64,000 nt of DNA from Diploptera punctata (Eukaryota; Arthropoda; Insecta; Blattodea; Blaberidae): assembly GCA_030220185.1 (NCBI GenBank), contig JASPKZ010007539.1, forward strand, positions 558,001-622,000, written 5' to 3'. A program made the position numbers and the translations under genes. The notes under the pieces are model-generated. The model searched no databases. It was not told the DNA's origin and saw only the letters and a list, made by a program, of their open reading frames with translations. Every line of letters starts with the position of its first letter. Position 1 is the first letter of the stretch. Below are positions 33,879 through 45,364 of the stretch, one piece after another.

Positions 33879-34390
33879 GAGATATTGCGTGCTCTCTGTG
33901 AACTCCTCAACAGTCGGCTGCAGACTGGCTGGTCGTTGGAAACTCCCTCCCTATTTATAGGCACGCCCCTGGTGGAGAGGCGGTTTTCTGCGCGGTCCGT
34001 GTTGCGTGCTGTTTTGTCCAGGCTGTCGCTAGCAGAAGTCATAGGCTTCGTTGTCGTATTGTGCAGTGCCTGGATCCAGATTTTGTTTATCTTCATGGTT
34101 TCTTCTTTTTTGTTAAAGGAATTTTTGTGTTTATATATTTCAATGGCTTCTCTGTACAGTCTGGTGTAATAATGTGATGTTTGGGACAATACCTGTGTTT
34201 CTTCGAATCTTATTATATGTTCTTGGTTGTTCATCCAGTGTTCCGCTACGGCTGATTTTTCCTTTTGTTTTAGTCTGCAATGCCTCTTGTGTTCTTGCAA
34301 TCTTGTGGTAACCATTCTTTTTGTTGTGCCGATATAAACCTGTCCACAACTGCAAGGGATGCGATATATACCGGCAGTACTTAACGTTAT
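33875..34390 (-). pseudogene. PLE GIY-YIG endonuclease domain
   Basis: GIY-YIG nucleases cut DNA; in Penelope-like elements the domain follows the reverse transcriptase and is thought to nick the target. The frame shows AGIYRIPCSCGQVYIGTTKR, giving the GIY and YIG motifs with the CxC that PLEs carry between them. RLQEHKRHCRL then EKSAVAEHWMN follow, with the conserved Arg and Glu, and later SHYYTRLYREAIEIYKHKN. The stop at 33875 is the natural end region. Residues before LSTAGIY are flanking DNA read in frame, so no start exists. The domain is intact, but it has no promoter or reverse transcriptase. Confidence 0.9.
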
Positions 34391-34404
34391 ACATATTACA
34401 GTAT

Positions 34405-34874
34405 TACGGGCACATTGAATCATTATAGGGAGATTTTTACGTTTTTTTTTTTTTCACGTAGTACCGTGGTCATCTTAAGACTGCGCCACCGTCGCAATTT
34501 TATCGATTGTAGACGTATGACGTACAAATAAATCGAGTTATAAAATCGAATTAAATTTAAATAAATCAACGGTGGAATTGTTAAGTACCGTACGAAGAGA
34601 AGTTTGAGGGTGAATATATTATTATTGATGCATCGAAGTTAATTGCTAAATTAATTAATTATTTACAATCCGAAGGCTAAAGTGAAGATGGAAAATACAG
34701 CGGATATGCTACACTTCGGGTCGCAAGAAAATTCTTCCAAGTTCTATAGAATCGCAGTGCGCATGCGCTAGTGCTCCAATTATCCCAGGTAGATAAATGC
34801 AACCTCCAGCAGTTGGCGTTATATGTATGTGAAATCAGTATGACCAACATTGACACAAAATTCCCAGAACTTGT
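34405..34874. other. Unassigned AT-rich DNA
   Basis: A poly(T) run lies at 34442-34454. The block near 34738-34760 (ttccaagttctatagaatcgc) is a fragment of the dispersed repeat seen at 3.5-5.2 kb. No gene is seen. Confidence 0.4.
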
Positions 34875-36046
34875 CTAAAAATGTATAATTAACAAGAATG
34901 AACTAGTGGAAATATGATTTTACGTGGTACCGTCCGATATTTTGAATTTTTCATAGAATAACAGATATGAAGAGGTAATTTATTTTACGTATCAAATCAC
35001 ATTTAAAAAGCAAGGAACCTAAAAGCTAACCAAACCTAAATCAATTACTGGAACACAAATCAATTACTCTAACGTAGGTGAAATCCAGGGAATATGGAAT
35101 CACATTTAAAAAGCAAGGAACCTAAAAGCTAACCAAACCTAAATCAATTACTGTAACACAAATAAATTACTCTAACGTAGGTGAAATCCAGGGAACGTGG
35201 AAATGGTTGGCAACATCTGGAGTATTTTGGGTTGTTGATGGTGGCAACGCTGGAACAACATAGGAAGAGGAGGGAAAATAGCAGAGAGTAGCAAGTAAGC
35301 AATGTAGCACGACCATGTTTTACGTAAATATATAAATATAAAAAAAAGATCGTTGCAACACTGGAAGATGTTTAAAATGTGTTTAAAAGTGTTGCAAAAT
35401 GTTTTAAACGTGTTTAAAAGTGTTTAGTGCATCAGTGGAATAAGATATTAAATTGAAAATTTTTTGCGACCTGAACCCTACAACAGCTAATGGAAGGTAG
35501 GTGAATGATTACATATGGTATAATTTTTCTCAAAAATTTTTACTTCTGAAAATAGCGTTTTAAAATAATAGGCCTAACTGTGAATGATGTAAATTGGCAT
35601 GCCGTATATAGTGCTTACATCATGACATTAGAATACCCCTTTAAAAAAACTTGGGAAAAAGTCGGTTATATGGCGGACACGAATTCTTCTAAGTTCCACA
35701 GAATCGCAGTGCGCATGCGCGAGTTGCTGCAATGGATAATATAGCGTTCGGTAGAGGGCTCTGTAGTCGGCGTTACCAACTTTGGGAATACATTTACAAA
35801 TAAAAAAAATGGATGTAAACTAACTTGCCATTTCCTAACCAAAGAAAACAATTTACATTCATATTATTTATTCCCAAATGCTTAAAAAAAAACGGACGTA
35901 AAACCAACTTCCCATTTTCTAACCTAACAAAACAATATAAATGCGCACTATTTAATAAACTATAAACTAATTTTACGTACACTAACACTAAACATTGAAA
36001 TTATTTTTCAAATGGTGGCAACGTTGAAACAACATGGGAAAGTAGC

Positions 36047-37420
36047 CCTTGAGAGTTCAATATTCAAACTATTCACAAGAATCATAACAGAAAGGCTGAC
36101 TAAGAAAGTAGACCACCTTATTCCTGATGAGCAATTCGGCTTCCGAAAAGGCAGATCTTCAATACAAGCTATAGCAACTCTACACGCAGACATCACAAAC
36201 ACACTAAAACATCAGAAAGGAAAACTACATGCAGTATTTATTGATTATAGCAAAGCCTTCGACTCACTGATAAGAAACATCATAAAAGAAAAATTGGGGA
36301 AAATGATCGGACATAGAAACCACCTCACAACAATCATCACAAATATTCTTCAATTCAACAATGTCATCATAGATAACAATCTGGAGAAATCTGAACCAAT
36401 ATTACAGACAAACGGAGTCCTCCAGAGAGACCCCCTAAGCCCGGTACTATTCAACATAGCAACAGCAGACGTCATAGAAGCAACTATGAAAGAAAATAGT
36501 ACCATAATCTTATACATTTATGCAGATGACATGGTCCTGGTATCAAACAGTATAGAGGACTTACAGAAAAGCCTAGACGGCCTATCAACATGGGCCGATA
36601 AAAATGGCCTGAAAATAAATACCGACAAAAGTGCTCATATGGTATTCAGGAAAAGAGGGAAAATATCAAGAAAAGACATACTGCAACTTGGATCGGAAAA
36701 GTTAAAAACGGCAAACCATTACAAATATCTTGGAATCACACTACAAACTTCAGGGACCACATTTAATATACATGTCAAACAGAGAGCAATTGCAGCTATT
36801 ATAGCAATGTATGAAATAAAACAGCTTCAATCACTCTCCCTGAAGACAGTAATGAGAATATTCAGAGCTAAGGTAACGCCCGTACTCACATACGGAATAC
36901 AAATAATATGGGAGCATCTTAAGAAGAGAGACCTGCAAACCCTTGAACACGTCAAACCAACATTTCTAAAGAAAGTCCTAGGTGTCTCAAAGTACACACC
37001 ATCCAGGCTCACATACTTACTAACGAAGGAGCCATTCCTAATAGAAGAAGTGTGCTTCACACTACTATTGCCATCCACTCAGGCATACCAGAGTCTCATG
37101 ACGGAGTATCTAGAAAAAAAGGAACGACATAGAAGATGAATTCTACATCACCAGCGCGATGACAGATAGAAATTTGAGACAAGGGCGAACCAACAGATGG
37201 AGAGTACATTCAACATACTCGCTCAATACAACGGCTTCAATCACAAACTATGCAACATTATAACACACAAAAACAAGACCTTTCACAACCGTATCCGCGA
37301 GCAATGTGTATGCAAACTATGGCGGACTAAAAATGCGACAAATACCACGTTCTGAAATGCAAGAAGAGCACAAAAACTGTGCTGGATCTCAATACAGAGC
37401 ACTGATTCGAGTGCCTACTC
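36047..37420 (+). pseudogene. LINE 4 reverse transcriptase and C-terminus
   Basis: A 370-residue open frame holds most of a reverse transcriptase: SSIFKLFTRIITERLTKK, PDEQFGFRKGRSSIQAIA, AVFIDYSKAFDSLIR (catalytic Asp), TNGVLQRDPLSPVLFN (the usual Gly of QGDP is Arg), IYADDMVLVS (active site), YKYLGITLQTSG and VSKYTPSRLTYLLTKEPFL. The frame stops at 37139; the conserved tail (FNHKLCNIITHKN...NRIREQCVCKLW) continues with further stops. The fingers region is missing because of 5' truncation. It is the same group as LINE 3 and LINE 2. Confidence 0.9.
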
Positions 37421-37464
37421 TACTCTTATGCACATCTGTGCGCGTTTCCTACTATTATATTATT
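36047..37464 (+). mobile_element. LINE 4, 5'-truncated, with target duplication
   Basis: AAAGTAGC at 36039-36046 and 37465-37472 flanks the insert; the uninterrupted repeat at 50.46 kb reads aaagtagcaagtaagtaatg. The 3' end is ...actattatattatt without poly(A), similar to LINE 3. Confidence 0.85.
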
Positions 37465-37524
37465 AAAGTAGCATGTAAGTAATGAATCCATGATCATGTT
37501 TTACGTAAATATATAAATATAAAA

Positions 37525-38688
37525 GGTCGGGTGGCAGATGACAAGCTTTGTATCTACCCACTTATAAGAGTATCTAATTACAATAAATATTAATAAAACA
37601 CTGCATTAAACGTATTTACCTAAGAGATGTAAATATCACTTCATTATTTTACTCGTAAATATGAAAATAAAGTGAGACTATTTCCTGTCATTACCACAAA
37701 GTTTAGGGACTATGTCCTGTCATGACCACATAGGTTATAAGAGTCCTTATTTCTAACCAGCGATAAACCACCGATTATCAAACATTTAAGGAGCGATATA
37801 CCACTGATGAACAACGATAAACCACGGTCCGGATTTAGGTTATCTCTGGATTTATCCTTTACTTATTAGCCACGTAAAATAATAAAAAGGACGTTCCCTG
37901 GATTTCACCTACGTTAGAGTAATTGATTTGTGTTACAGTAATTGATATAGGTTTGGTTAGCTTTTAGGTTCCTTGCTTTTTAAATGTGATTTGATACGTA
38001 AAATAAATTACCTCTTCATGTCTGTTATTCTATGAAAAATTCAAAATGTCGGACGGTTACCACGTAAAATAATATTTCCACTAGTTTATTTCGTGTTAAT
38101 TATACATATTTAGACGGCGGTTACATCTCTTAGGAAAATTGATTCATTAACACATTACAATACTTTAAATTACTTCAAAATTGGCATATGTCGCGTAAGT
38201 ATAAAGCTTGTCTTGTACAACCCCACCCAGGTGGGGTTGTACAAGACAAGCTTTTTACTTACGCGACTTATGCCAATTTTGATGTAATTTAAAGTATTGT
38301 AAAGTGTTAATGAATCAATTAAAGGATAAGTCCGGACCTGATTTGTTGAAACCATAGATATGGTACATAGATATGAATCCCTTGATTAAATGTACACATT
38401 GTGCTCATTTGTGTTATATCGCTGGTTAAAAGTTTGAAAATTGTTAGTTTATCGCTGGTTAGAAGTAAGGACTCTTATAACCTATGTGGTCATGACAGGA
38501 CATAGTCCCTAACCTATGTGGTCATGACAGGATATAGTTCCACTTTATTTTCATATTTACAAGTAAAATAATGAAGTGATAATTACATCTCTTAGCTAAA
38601 TACGTTTAATATAGTGTTTTATTAATATTTATTGTAATTAGATACTCTTAAAGTGGGTAGAAAAAAGCTTGTGTACTCCCACCCGGCC
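37525..38688. mobile_element. 1.16-kb element with about 240-bp inverted termini and a central palindrome
   Basis: It starts GGTCGGGTGGCAGATGACAAGC and ends with the inverted GCTTGTGTACTCCCACCCGGCC. The termini 37525-37770 and 38440-38688 are inverted copies (tcctgtcatgaccacatagg, cagcgataaacca). The centre is a second palindrome at about 38140-38330 whose middle (ccaggtgggg) repeats the terminal motif GGTGGGGTTGTACAAGACAAGC. It looks like related elements joined head-to-head. No frame is present. Confidence 0.6.
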
Positions 38689-39042
38689 ATACTTAGTAAT
38701 AATACTTACTGAGAAAATTGTTGTAATATTCTTGTAAATTTCAAGAGACCACTTGTTAATTTAAACAAACAAAATATTACTTCCAATTATAGCGTGGATT
38801 TCGTGTATATTTTAAAATATGTATCCAACACAAAGAAAAAAGTACAGAGTTGATTATATTATTAAATAAAAAAATCTATAAATAAATTATTCAAAACTTT
38901 CCAAAATAATGTTAGAAGCAAGAATTTAAACAAAAGTTGATTTCGTGGTAATTTTCTTATTAAAATTGAGAGAAAGCCAACTTATTAAAATAAATAAAAA
39001 ATATTTAATTTGGTAAATTAGTAGATCTGTTGGGTGCACTTA

Positions 39043-40250
39043 TGCAACGGTTTATTATACAGCGTGTCGCGTCCGACGTGACGCGAATTCGCGTTTCGCT
39101 CGGCGTGAAGTTGGTTTCGCATGGAGCGCATACGCTACAGCGCATATGTTTATGGAAATGTCGCCACATGGCACTACATATATGGAAAATCAAAATGACC
39201 AACGTTCATAATAAATTTCCAAATGTGTTTACAAAAACTAATGTATACAAACCTGTCCCTGCATAACCTAATAAAATAAATTTCATACATACTATTTAGC
39301 AAACTATAAACTAATCTGATGTACACTAAACCGACCCATAGGAATCTAACAAAATTAAGTGATTGAACATTTATTTCAGAAAGTATGGTTTGGAATTAAA
39401 TGCAAATGTTAGTCATTCACACATATGTCCTGCCATATGGTAGATTTAATTTTATGAGCGTTCACGTATGCCAACTTCAATTCTAATAAAGAACTTTGAA
39501 AATAAATTGAGAGGAAAAGTCATAATTTGTCTACTTAGATAAACATATTAAAATTCTTCATAAAAAAAGTTTCACGAGTCGTTGCAAAACGATTAAAATA
39601 GTTCGAAATATTAGTAAAGACAGAAAAAGTACCTAGAGCAACAGCGTCATATGAATGTTGTATGGAAAATTATAGAATGAATGATTCTTTAGTTCTTAAA
39701 TAAACATATCGTTGATGAATATACCAAATTTTAGAATTCTTCAGATTTTCGCCTGAGCAGTTTTATCAGGTTTTGAATTTAATAGAAGACGAAATTTATG
39801 CACATCCATAATATCACCGAGATACAATATTTACAGCTTCTATTTATCTCTTGACTAAGTTCAATCCACAATAACTTTTTTCTGTACATCTCTGTACTCC
39901 TTCATGCTCATATTGTATAATCGGTTCTCTATGGTATAAAACATGTATAGAACTCGATGGTTTGCAACAAAACTATCTAACTTTCGTCGTTAAAATTGGA
40001 AAGTTATTAAACAAGTAGTGTATTTCCGACATTTTGTTATAAAATCTTTGCTTTTAGCAATTACACCAATGAGTACGGGTAATATCTTCCATATTCTTTG
40101 TTTGCGGCCTGGATTCAAGAGATTCCAAAACACGACGCGACATGTCAGCGCAAATTATTTGCGCCAGCAATTTGCGTTGTAGATAAACCACTTCACTTTA
40201 AATACATGGGGAGCAATTTTTGCGCGTTGCGTCATAGATAAACCACAGCA
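39043..40250 (+). mobile_element. TWA-flanked TIR element, copy C (1.21 kb)
   Basis: It starts TGCAACGGTTTATTATACAG and ends GATAAACCACAGCA, with TTA on both sides (39040-39042, 40251-40253). It contains no coding frame. It is separated from copy D by only 56 unique bases plus the duplications. Confidence 0.9.
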
Positions 40251-40312
40251 TTAGACCCTATAGTGGGTTATCTCTGATTAGACCTGCCAAAATAGCACAC
40301 GAAACAGTGTTA

Positions 40313-41518
40313 TGCTACGGTTTATTATACAGCGTGTCGCGCCCGACGTGACGCGAATTCGCGTTTCGCTCGGCGTGATGCTGGTTTCGCATGGAGCGCA
40401 TACGCTACAGCGCATATATTTATAGAATTGTCGCCAGATGGCACCACATATATGGGAAATCAAAATGACCAATGTTCATAATAAATTTCCAAATGTGTTT
40501 ACAAAAACTAATGTATACAAACCTGTCCCTGCATAACCTAATAAAATAAATTACATACATACTATTTAGTAAACTATAAACTAATCTGATGTACACTAAA
40601 CTGACCCATCGGAATCTAACAAAATGAAGTGATTGAACATTTATTTCTTAAAATATGGCTTGGAATTAGATGCAAATGTTGGTCATTCACACATATGCCC
40701 TGCCATCTGGTGGATTTAATTTTATGAGCGTTCACGTATGCGAACTTCAATTCTAATAAAGAAATTTGAAAATAAATTGAGAGGAAAAGTCATAATTTGT
40801 GTACATAGATAAATATATTAAAATTCTTCATAAAAAAAGTTTTAAGTGTCGTTGCAAAACGATTAAAATAGTTCGAAATATTGTTAAAGTCAGAAAAAGT
40901 ACCTAAGGGCAACAGCATCATATGAATGTTGTATGGAAAATTATAGAATAAAATTTTCTTTAGTTCGTAAATAAACATATGTTTGATGAAAATACCAAAT
41001 TTTAGACTACTTCCAGATTTTCGCCTGAGCAGTTGTATCAGGTTATGAATTTAATAGAAGACGAACATTTACGTACATCTATAATCTCCCCAAGATACAA
41101 TACAATTTTTACAGCTTTTATTTAACTCTTGACTAAGTTCAAGCCATAGTAACTTTTTTCTGTACATCTCTGTACTCCTTCATGCTCGTATTGTATAAAA
41201 CATGTATAGAACTCGATGATTTGCAACAAAACTATCTAACTTTCGTCGTTAAAAGTACTGTATTTCCGACATTTTGTTATAAAATCTTAGTTTGATATTT
41301 AGCAATTCACACAAAAATGAGTACGGGTAATATCTTCTATATTCTTTGTTTGCGCTGGCGAATTGCGTCCTGGATTCAAGAGATTCCAAAACACGACGCG
41401 ACATGTCAGCGCAATTTTTTTTGCGCCAGCAATTTGCGTTGTAGATAAACCACATCCATTTAAAAATATGGGGAGCAATTTTTGCGCTGGCGCGTTGCGT
41501 CGTAGATAAACCACAGCA
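40313..41518 (+). mobile_element. TWA-flanked TIR element, copy D (1.21 kb)
   Basis: It starts TGCTACGGTTTATTATACAG and ends GATAAACCACAGCA, with TTA on both sides (40310-40312, 41519-41521). Its interior is nearly identical to copies B and C, suggesting a recent burst. Confidence 0.9.
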
Positions 41519-41633
41519 TTACAAGTAAAGCGACTACAGCGCCTTTAAGCGTTGGCAGAAAAAACTAGGCCAGGCATCACCTTCTTCCATTTGCGTTGGC
41601 CTGGGGTAGCTCTTGCCAACTTGTTTGGCATTT

Positions 41634-41890
41634 AGAGGCCGTATTCCGAAACCATTCTAACTCTGCCCCCACCTCTCTCACTTCCGTAAGTTGAGTCTGG
41701 GGACATGAGTCCTTGATGGTATCTCAGGCGAGATGGAAAAATGCATATGTTGGCAATGATTTTAAAAATGCATAGAGAAATAATCCATATGAAATTGTGG
41801 AATATGGTGATTTTTTAAAAATCGTCTGCAATTGTATGGGTTATGGGAAAGTGATTCTTTGCCTAAAATAAATTAAAGTTATGGGCGAGG
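41634..41890 (-). mobile_element. Harbinger right-end fragment
   Basis: GGCCGTATTCCGAAACCATTC followed by cacttccgtaagttgagtct and tctcaggcgagatgg is the reverse complement of the right end of the Harbinger element at 50.16-50.42 kb. It is an isolated terminus lying just upstream of the left end at 41979. Confidence 0.75.
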
Positions 41891-44084
41891 TAGGTTATAT
41901 GCCCATCACAATTCTACATGTACATTCTTATGCCACTGATGCACTAAACACTTGTAAACACGTTTTGTACTGTTTTAGGCCGGTATTCTTGAAAGCAACT
42001 CTCCTCACGGAGTGAGTGTCTCCGCCTTTCTATGACGTAAAGAGTGTGCTCATTCAACCAACTCTCGTCTCTCGTCTCAAGTTTTGGCCACTCCTTACTC
42101 ACTTTTATCTGTCAAATCCTAAGTCAGCAGTATTCCCGTCTTTCCCTTTGTTCTGCTCCACAGTAGAAATGGCGGAATTCCAAAAGTGAATAATCTTTCG
42201 GGTTTGGAGGCACAGAAATTAATAGAAGATGTGGAAATTGAACAAAATGTACGGGATCAAGCGAATCGCCGTCGCCGCCTGTACTTTTCAGGATATTCCC
42301 CGATATACAGGTAAGTCATGTAATATATGCTGTATGATTCATTATATTCTAACTTCTTCAATATGCATTGTGAGACTTTTCTTAAAATCTAGTGTTGTTT
42401 ATTACAAACGTGTATGGAAATACTATATAAACCGATTACAAATATTCATGTAGAGAAATAAAATATCACTCTCGTGTATAATCATTAACATGATCGTTTT
42501 TTTTGTTTAAATATTACACGCAAAAAAGTGAAATTTTTATTAACTCCGGTCACATAACGAACAAAATTGGATAATAATTAGTAATTCAATAGTACGATAT
42601 ATGTGTTTGTATATATATATATATTATATAAGGAAAATGCAAATAATGAAACATCTTCATTCAAACTACTGTAGTAGAAATTAATAAAACAATATTTCTA
42701 TTAATTTTTTAATACTTAACATTATTATTATTTAATTTCAAGAAATTAACTTCATTTTGTGTGTTTTTGTTGGGACAAGTTAGTATACGTATGATTAGTT
42801 TATAGTTTATTGAATAATATGCAAGCAATTTATTTTGTTAGGTTAGGAAAGAGTGTAATTGGTGTATGTCAGTTTCTCATAAACTGTTTCGGAATTTATT
42901 AAGAAGGTTGGTTATTTCGATTTCACATTTATATCCTGCCACCTGGTGAAGGTTACATTAAACATTCGTGCATGTGCAGTGCGATTCTGTAGAACTTATT
43001 CATTGAATAGATGAGAGTCAAATACTAAAGTTTACCCATAATTTGCTTCACTCTTTAAATTATGCACATGAAAGATTATCTGATAGTGCTTCATTTAATT
43101 TTATGCTAAAACTCCTCGATTCAGGAACAAATACTTAATCAAGGTGTGGCCAGACAAATATTAAATATATTATGGCATAAATATTGTGTCATACCAATTG
43201 TGAATTTATTCAATTTGTTTATTAATTCTATTCACAGGAAGTATGCAGCTTGTAGTGGCAGACCTCCCTGGCATCAGCCAAAGTACTGTGTCACCTGTCA
43301 TCAGAAAAGTATCCACCTCTATTGCAGAATTGAAACTACAATTTATAACATTCCCTAATGGAGATGAGGTTCGTCATCTCCATTATGAATTTCATAGAAT
43401 TGCTTGTTTCCGTGGTGTAGTTGGATTCATTGATGGCACGCATATAAAAATAAGGAATCCTGGAGGAGAATATCCTGAAATCTTCAGAAATAGCTTGGGC
43501 GTATTCTCCTTCAACTGTCAGGTATGTACAAAAACTAGTTAAGCAAGTATTTTGTGTGTTATTATTATTATTATTTTATTTCACTCCCTCTCTCCAAGCG
43601 CGACAGGCCTAGAAGGCCCTTATGCTCTTTAATTGACATCATTAGAGTTGTAATTCAAAACTGATAATGAAAGGTCCAACTAATTTTTTTTAGAAGCTTT
43701 ATTTTTAGAATTCAGGTTCTTCTACGTGTTGTAAATCTATGACATGTGATCCATGGCTTAAGTTGCATTGATCAGTATTGTAAGAAAATTGAAATAAAGC
43801 ATTAGTGCACTGTCTTAAATACATAGCACATAAAAGCAGACCTCCAAGCAACATCTGTGAACCATTTTAGGTGAATACTTGATTTATGATGCTTTTTACC
43901 TAAATAATTTGTGCCAAGTAGGAGATTTTGTAGACCAATATCAGTGAGAAACATTTTGAAAATGTATTGTGTTAATATTGTTCTAGATTACTACCTCATA
44001 CCATTTATCCCATAACATAACATAGATTTTTGCATAAATAACAAATCAAATATAACCATATTTTATATTTTTTTCGTGTTTTTT

Positions 44085-44160
44085 ATTAAATTTACACTAT
44101 TCCAACCTTAATTTTTCTTCCTTAATTAATCTAGGTTGGAAAGTGTTAATTTAATAAAAA
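44085..44160. repeat. Short inverted repeat in the transposase intron
   Basis: About 44085-44112 and 44133-44160 are inverted copies (gttttttattaaatttacac and its complement) separated by about 20 bases containing TTAA twice. The short Harbinger copy 50567-52667 terminates exactly at the equivalent point with CCGGCC. Confidence 0.7.
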
Positions 44161-44307
44161 CTTCAAAGTATGAAGCTTTACCGTTCAAAAGTAATGTATA
44201 AATTCTCAATAAAAGTACTTCTGAATAAAAGATTCCAATTGGCATGTTGGTATTGATAGTCTTCGGACGAACGAGAATTGTATAAGTAGAAAGAAATGTT
44301 GACATTC

Positions 44308-44385
44308 TTATCGGTGCTCAGATGGTGTAATTGGTATTGTACTAATGTACAGAATCAGAGATCCAGGGTTCAAGTCACAATTCAA
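44308..44385 (+). repeat. tRNA-like sequence (probable SINE head)
   Basis: GATGGTGTAATTGGTA resembles an A box and CCAGGGTTCAAGTC is a good B box about 40 bases later. There is no acceptor stem match, so it is tRNA-derived rather than a tRNA gene. Confidence 0.45.
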
Positions 44386-44427
44386 GCATTATTTTTTCTT
44401 TCTTTATTAAGGTACAAGTAAATTTAC

Positions 44428-44975
44428 GGAAAAACTGCACTTAAACTAGCATGAAATATTTTCAAAGTCCTATAGAATAACAGTGTGCATGCGCCAGAGT
44501 TTGAGAGCCACCAATAACCCACAATCGAACCATATTGATTATCATCCTTGATTACTATCCATCGCTATGAAATTTAAATGACCAATATTTGCAATAAATC
44601 CCCAAATCTATGTTAAAAAGATATATTAATAATATTAAAATTACCAAACGTTTATTAAAAATGGGTGTACACTTACTTATCGCTCCCTAATGCTGATCCA
44701 ACCAGCGATAACCAAAAACAGCGATAGAAAAATCATAGACTAAGTAATATACTCTGTGGAGAAAATAGCAGTTAGCATCACAATATTTCTAACAGTGTCA
44801 TAAAATTGTGATTTGCACATTTAATAAATAACTTCAAAACTGTCTAATAATGTTATAAAAATTGTTTGAAAAAGTTTAAAATTTTAAATAATGTTAGTAA
44901 AAAATACAAAATAAGTGCTATAGTTTACAATAATATAACTGAAAAATCAAGCGCTAGTAAAAGTGCAGTTGAGCC
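44428..44975 (+). mobile_element. hAT-like miniature element, copy 2 with perfect 8-bp duplication
   Basis: AAATTTAC at 44420-44427 and 44976-44983 flanks the element. Ends: GGAAAAACTGCACTTAAAC and AAGTGCAGTTGAGCC, an inverted pair (GG...AACTGCACTT). It has no coding frame. The 8-bp duplication is the main reason for the hAT-like call. Confidence 0.8.
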
Positions 44976-45210
44976 AAATTTACTTCCAATAAAACAATTG
45001 ACGAAACCATCAAAGTTTTAACGCAATGACAAAACTGAAGTGCTTGTAATGGCTATGAATAAAAAATGAATAGTTTTTCGTCAGGAACGGCATAGTTTAT
45101 AGTAAGAATTTTGAATATGAAAAATTGAATATATAATATATATATATATATATAATCAATTGAGTTGGTGTTTACTTGATGAAAATCCATATTAATTAAT
45201 TAAATAAAAA

Positions 45211-45364
45211 TAAAACTTAGTTTTCATTCAATTTTCATGTTTATTAAGATATAATTCAGTGACAGCTGTTTCGGTACATGTCTGAAGAAGGTACAGTGTA
45301 CCGAAACAGCTGTCACTGAATTATATCTTAATAAATATGAAAATCGAATAAAACTAAGTTTTAC
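45211..45364. repeat. Palindrome enclosing a hammerhead-like core
   Basis: The arms 45211-45277 and 45298-45364 are inverted copies (aaaacttagtttt..., gatataattcagtgacagct). The centre holds the hammerhead-like core on the plus strand. Confidence 0.85.
45282..45314 (+). ncRNA. Hammerhead ribozyme-like core in the Harbinger intron
   Basis: CTGAAGA (45282-45288), one A, stem II GGTAC/GTACC with an AGT loop, GAAA, then CAGCTGTC. ACAGCTGT is self-complementary and could form an eight-pair stem III in a dimer, followed by C17, so GTC is the cleavage triplet. All invariant core bases are present. Stem I next to the core is weak (two pairs) and the flanking palindrome offers a competing fold. Confidence 0.6.

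Larger units (their letters stand above)
33771..34404 (-). mobile_element. Penelope-like element (PLE), 5'-truncated
   Basis: ACATATTACAGTAT at 33771-33784 and 34391-34404 is a 14-bp target duplication around 606 bp. The insert holds only the GIY-YIG endonuclease end of the PLE polyprotein and the 3' untranslated part with a hammerhead-like core. The reverse transcriptase is absent, as is usual for 5'-truncated PLE copies. Confidence 0.9.
34875..38115. mobile_element. Element bounded by about 230-320-bp inverted repeats
   Basis: 34875-35200 and 37888-38115 are inverted copies sharing ttttacgtgg, tttcatagaataacaga, cctaaaagctaaccaaac and aacgtaggtgaaatccaggg. The left arm holds an extra unit because of a roughly 105-bp tandem duplication (about 34986-35200). 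Between the arms are a dispersed repeat (35640-36000), LINE 4 and part of the 37525-38688 element. No transposase is visible. It may be one long-TIR element or two fragments in opposite orientation. Confidence 0.55.
38690..41617. mobile_element. Second copy of element L, interrupted by two TIR elements
   Basis: 38693-39039 matches about 11330-11690 (aataatacttact, atttaaacaaacaaa, ctgttgg.tgcact) and 41522-41617 matches 11690-11777 (agcgttggcagaaaaaacta, ccatttgcgttggcctgggg). The two TIR-family copies C and D lie between. Only the right part of element L is present. Confidence 0.6.
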
